Part shown: positions 47,706 through 48,969 of the stretch, piece by piece
Numbering within the stretch: the first letter of the stretch is position 1
How the letters are laid out: each line of letters starts with the position of its first letter
Assembly: GCA_029254215.1 (NCBI GenBank)
Contig: JAQWYA010000081.1
Span: 1-48,969, forward strand
Reading direction: 5' to 3'
From: Pseudorhodobacter sp.
GTDB lineage: Bacteria > Pseudomonadota > Alphaproteobacteria > Rhodobacterales > Rhodobacteraceae
DNA length: 48,969 nucleotides
The notes under the pieces: generated by a model
The model's database searches: none
What the model saw: the letters and a program-made list of their open reading frames with translations, nothing else
Told to the model about the DNA's origin: nothing
Program-made: the position numbers and the translations under genes

Positions 47706-48116
47706 TCAGGGCTGCTGAGGAATGACGGCTGTGGCCTCGATTTCGACCTTAGCGCGGTCTTCGACGAGGGCCACGACCTGCACCAGTGCCATGGCCGGAA
47801 AATGCTTGCCGAAATGGGCGCGGTACGCCTGACCGATCTGGCGCAATGCGCCAAGATATTCGTGCTTGTCGGTCACATACCAGGTGAGGCGGACAAGGTG
47901 GTGTGGTTCGGCCCCGGCCTCGGCCAGAACGGCCTTGATATTGGACAGGCATTGGGCAACCTGCCCTGCGAAATCATCGGTTTCAAACTCTTGATCTGCG
48001 TTCCAGCCGACAATGCCGCCCGTGAACACCATCCGCCCCGAGGCGGCCATGCCATTGGAATAGCCCAAGGCGGGTTTCCAGTTTTTCGGGTGCAGGAATT
48101 CATGGGGGGAAGTCAT
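47706..48116 (-). CDS. RidA/YjgF-family protein lacking the canonical Arg
   Basis: A 136-residue RidA-fold protein. The family parts are GRMVFTGGIVGW, VRLTWYVTDK and the C-terminal ALVEDRAKVEIEATAVIP. The Arg that makes imine/enamine deaminase activity possible in archetypal RidA is replaced: the motif reads F-P-A-M109 instead of P-A-R. It therefore belongs with the Rid4-7-like groups found in catabolic operons, or has another activity; 2-aminomuconate deaminases are also members of this family. It overlaps the thioesterase gene stop (ATGA). Confidence 0.92.
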   Translation of the reverse strand: MTSPHEFLHPKNWKPALGYSNGMAASGRMVFTGGIVGWNADQEFETDDFAGQVAQCLSNIKAVLAEAGAEPHHLVRLTWYVTDKHEYLGALRQIGQAYRAHFGKHFPAMALVQVVALVEDRAKVEIEATAVIPQQP

Positions 48117-48538
48117 GTGGAAGGCCCCTCCTCGGGCTGCAATTGGGCGGTCAGACGGCTGCGCAATACGTCGGGCCACGGCTGCGCCTTGCCATGCGGA
48201 TCGACCCAGACCAGCGTCAGATCAGCGGTCAGACGGTCATGCCCCGCGCAAGCCCCGACAATCCGCACCGCGACCGAGGCGCGGCCCAACCGCCGGACTG
48301 TCAGCGTAAACTCCAGCTTTTCGCCCAGTCGTGAGGGTGCCAGAAAATTCACCTCGATCCGCGCAGTGGGGGTGCCGAAGCCTTCCTCCATCACGATCCG
48401 GGCGAAAGGATAGTGCAGAACATCGGCAAAGAAGTTTTCCACCACCGAATTCGTCATCTCGAAATAGCGCGGGTAGAAGACGATGCCCGCCGGGTCGCAG
48501 TGGTTGAATTCGATGGGGATGAGGCGAGAATAGCTCAT
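48113..48538 (-). CDS. 4-hydroxybenzoyl-CoA-type thioesterase (hotdog fold)
   Basis: A 141-residue acyl-CoA thioesterase with the 4HBT motif [17 protein letters not shown] (catalytic Asp in HCDPAGI). The rest forms the hotdog helix and sheet. It probably hydrolyses an aromatic acyl-CoA or protects the CoA pool. It starts on the stop of the acyl-CoA dehydrogenase gene and stops on the RidA start, so translation is coupled through the operon. Confidence 0.94.
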   Translation of the reverse strand: MSYSRLIPIEFNHCDPAGIVFYPRYFEMTNSVVENFFADVLHYPFARIVMEEGFGTPTARIEVNFLAPSRLGEKLEFTLTVRRLGRASVAVRIVGACAGHDRLTADLTLVWVDPHGKAQPWPDVLRSRLTAQLQPEEGPST

Positions 48539-48969
48539 AGCACGGCCTTGGCGATGACGACGCGCTGCACGTCGCTTGCCCCTTCATAGATGCGCAGGGC
48601 GCGGATTTCTCGGTAAAGGCTTTCGACGGCAAACCCCTGCCGGACCCCGTCGCCGCCATGCAGTTGCAAGGCCGTGTCGATCACGCGTTGGGCGGCTTCG
48701 GTGGCGTAAAGCTTGGCCATTGCGGCCTCTCGGCTGATGCGGGGGGTGCCTTGATCTTTGGTCCAGGCGGCGCGGTAGATCAGAAGGGCGGCGGCATCAA
48801 TTTCAAGCGCCATATCGGCGATATGGCCTTGCACCATTTGCAGATCGGCAAGGCTGCCGCCACTGGCGCGCGGACGCTGCACGCGGGCCAAAGCCTCATC
48901 CATCGCGCGGCGGGCAAAGCCCAGCGCCGCCGCCCCCACGGTGGAGCGGAAGACATCCAGCACCGACAT
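48535..48969 (-). CDS. Acyl-CoA dehydrogenase family protein (C-terminal 144 residues only)
   Basis: Only the C-terminal all-helical domain is visible; the N-terminus and start lie beyond the right edge. [35 protein letters not shown] is the ending typical of acyl-CoA dehydrogenases. The Glu in RIYEGASD occupies the catalytic-base position of short- and medium-chain enzymes. It is cotranscribed with the thioesterase, RidA-family and CoA-ligase genes. Confidence 0.93.
   Translation of the reverse strand: MSVLDVFRSTVGAAALGFARRAMDEALARVQRPRASGGSLADLQMVQGHIADMALEIDAAALLIYRAAWTKDQGTPRISREAAMAKLYATEAAQRVIDTALQLHGGDGVRQGFAVESLYREIRALRIYEGASDVQRVVIAKAVL

Overview
This is a GC-rich window (roughly 60-65% G+C by eye) that looks like the chromosome of an alphaproteobacterium of the Rhodobacterales (Roseobacter/Rhodobacter group). 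The evidence is the style of the proteins, the densely packed operons with ATGA/GTGA stop-start overlaps, and the many periplasmic-binding-protein ABC transporters. I see no rRNA, tRNA, CRISPR array, insertion sequence, phage gene or other sign of a mobile island. Coding density is very high. The longest gene-free stretches are about 200 bases (9613-9832 and 11057-11256), so no gap exceeds 300 bases. The first gene lacks its 3' end and the last lacks its 5' end; both are cut by the window edges.

Layout. (1) 1-5151, minus strand: a four-gene operon of unassigned function made of a coiled-coil protein, an uncharacterised protein, an AAA+ ATPase with an altered Walker B box, and another uncharacterised protein. 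A perfect palindrome lies just upstream. This is the best candidate for an undescribed system. (2) 5343-18578: mostly housekeeping and scattered metabolic genes. These are an M20 deacylase, panBC, a cupin, an L,D-transpeptidase lipoprotein, creatinase, an NlpC/P60 peptidase overlapping an M17 aminopeptidase, a small hypothetical protein, a beta-carbonic anhydrase, asd and two MFS transporters. (3) 18691-30958: a galactoside-utilisation locus. One divergent promoter region separates iclR plus an ABC ATPase from a long operon (binding protein, two permeases, alpha-galactosidase, SDR, dgoK, dgoA, lactonase, beta-galactosidase). Together they read as uptake of galactosides, intracellular hydrolysis and oxidative De Ley-Doudoroff breakdown of galactose to pyruvate and glyceraldehyde-3-phosphate. 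The galactonate dehydratase is not in the window. (4) 31063-34044: trhO, and pncA-pncB for NAD salvage. (5) 34041-36657: an APH-type kinase and a class III PLP enzyme of the phospho-lyase type, downstream of arfB.

(6) 36667-48969, minus strand: an amino-acid/aromatic catabolic region. It carries a kynurenine-formamidase-like hydrolase, a complete LIV/HAAT ABC transporter, 3-hydroxyanthranilate 3,4-dioxygenase, an unusual DHDPS-family lyase, a molybdenum hydroxylase large subunit without its usual partner subunits, a 2-aminobenzoate/benzoate-type CoA ligase, a RidA-family protein lacking the usual arginine, a 4HBT thioesterase and the C-terminus of an acyl-CoA dehydrogenase. The gene set points to degradation of tryptophan/kynurenine/anthranilate-type aromatics, with CoA-dependent and 3-hydroxyanthranilate branches side by side. 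The exact substrate is inference. All family assignments come from reading motifs; no database search was run.
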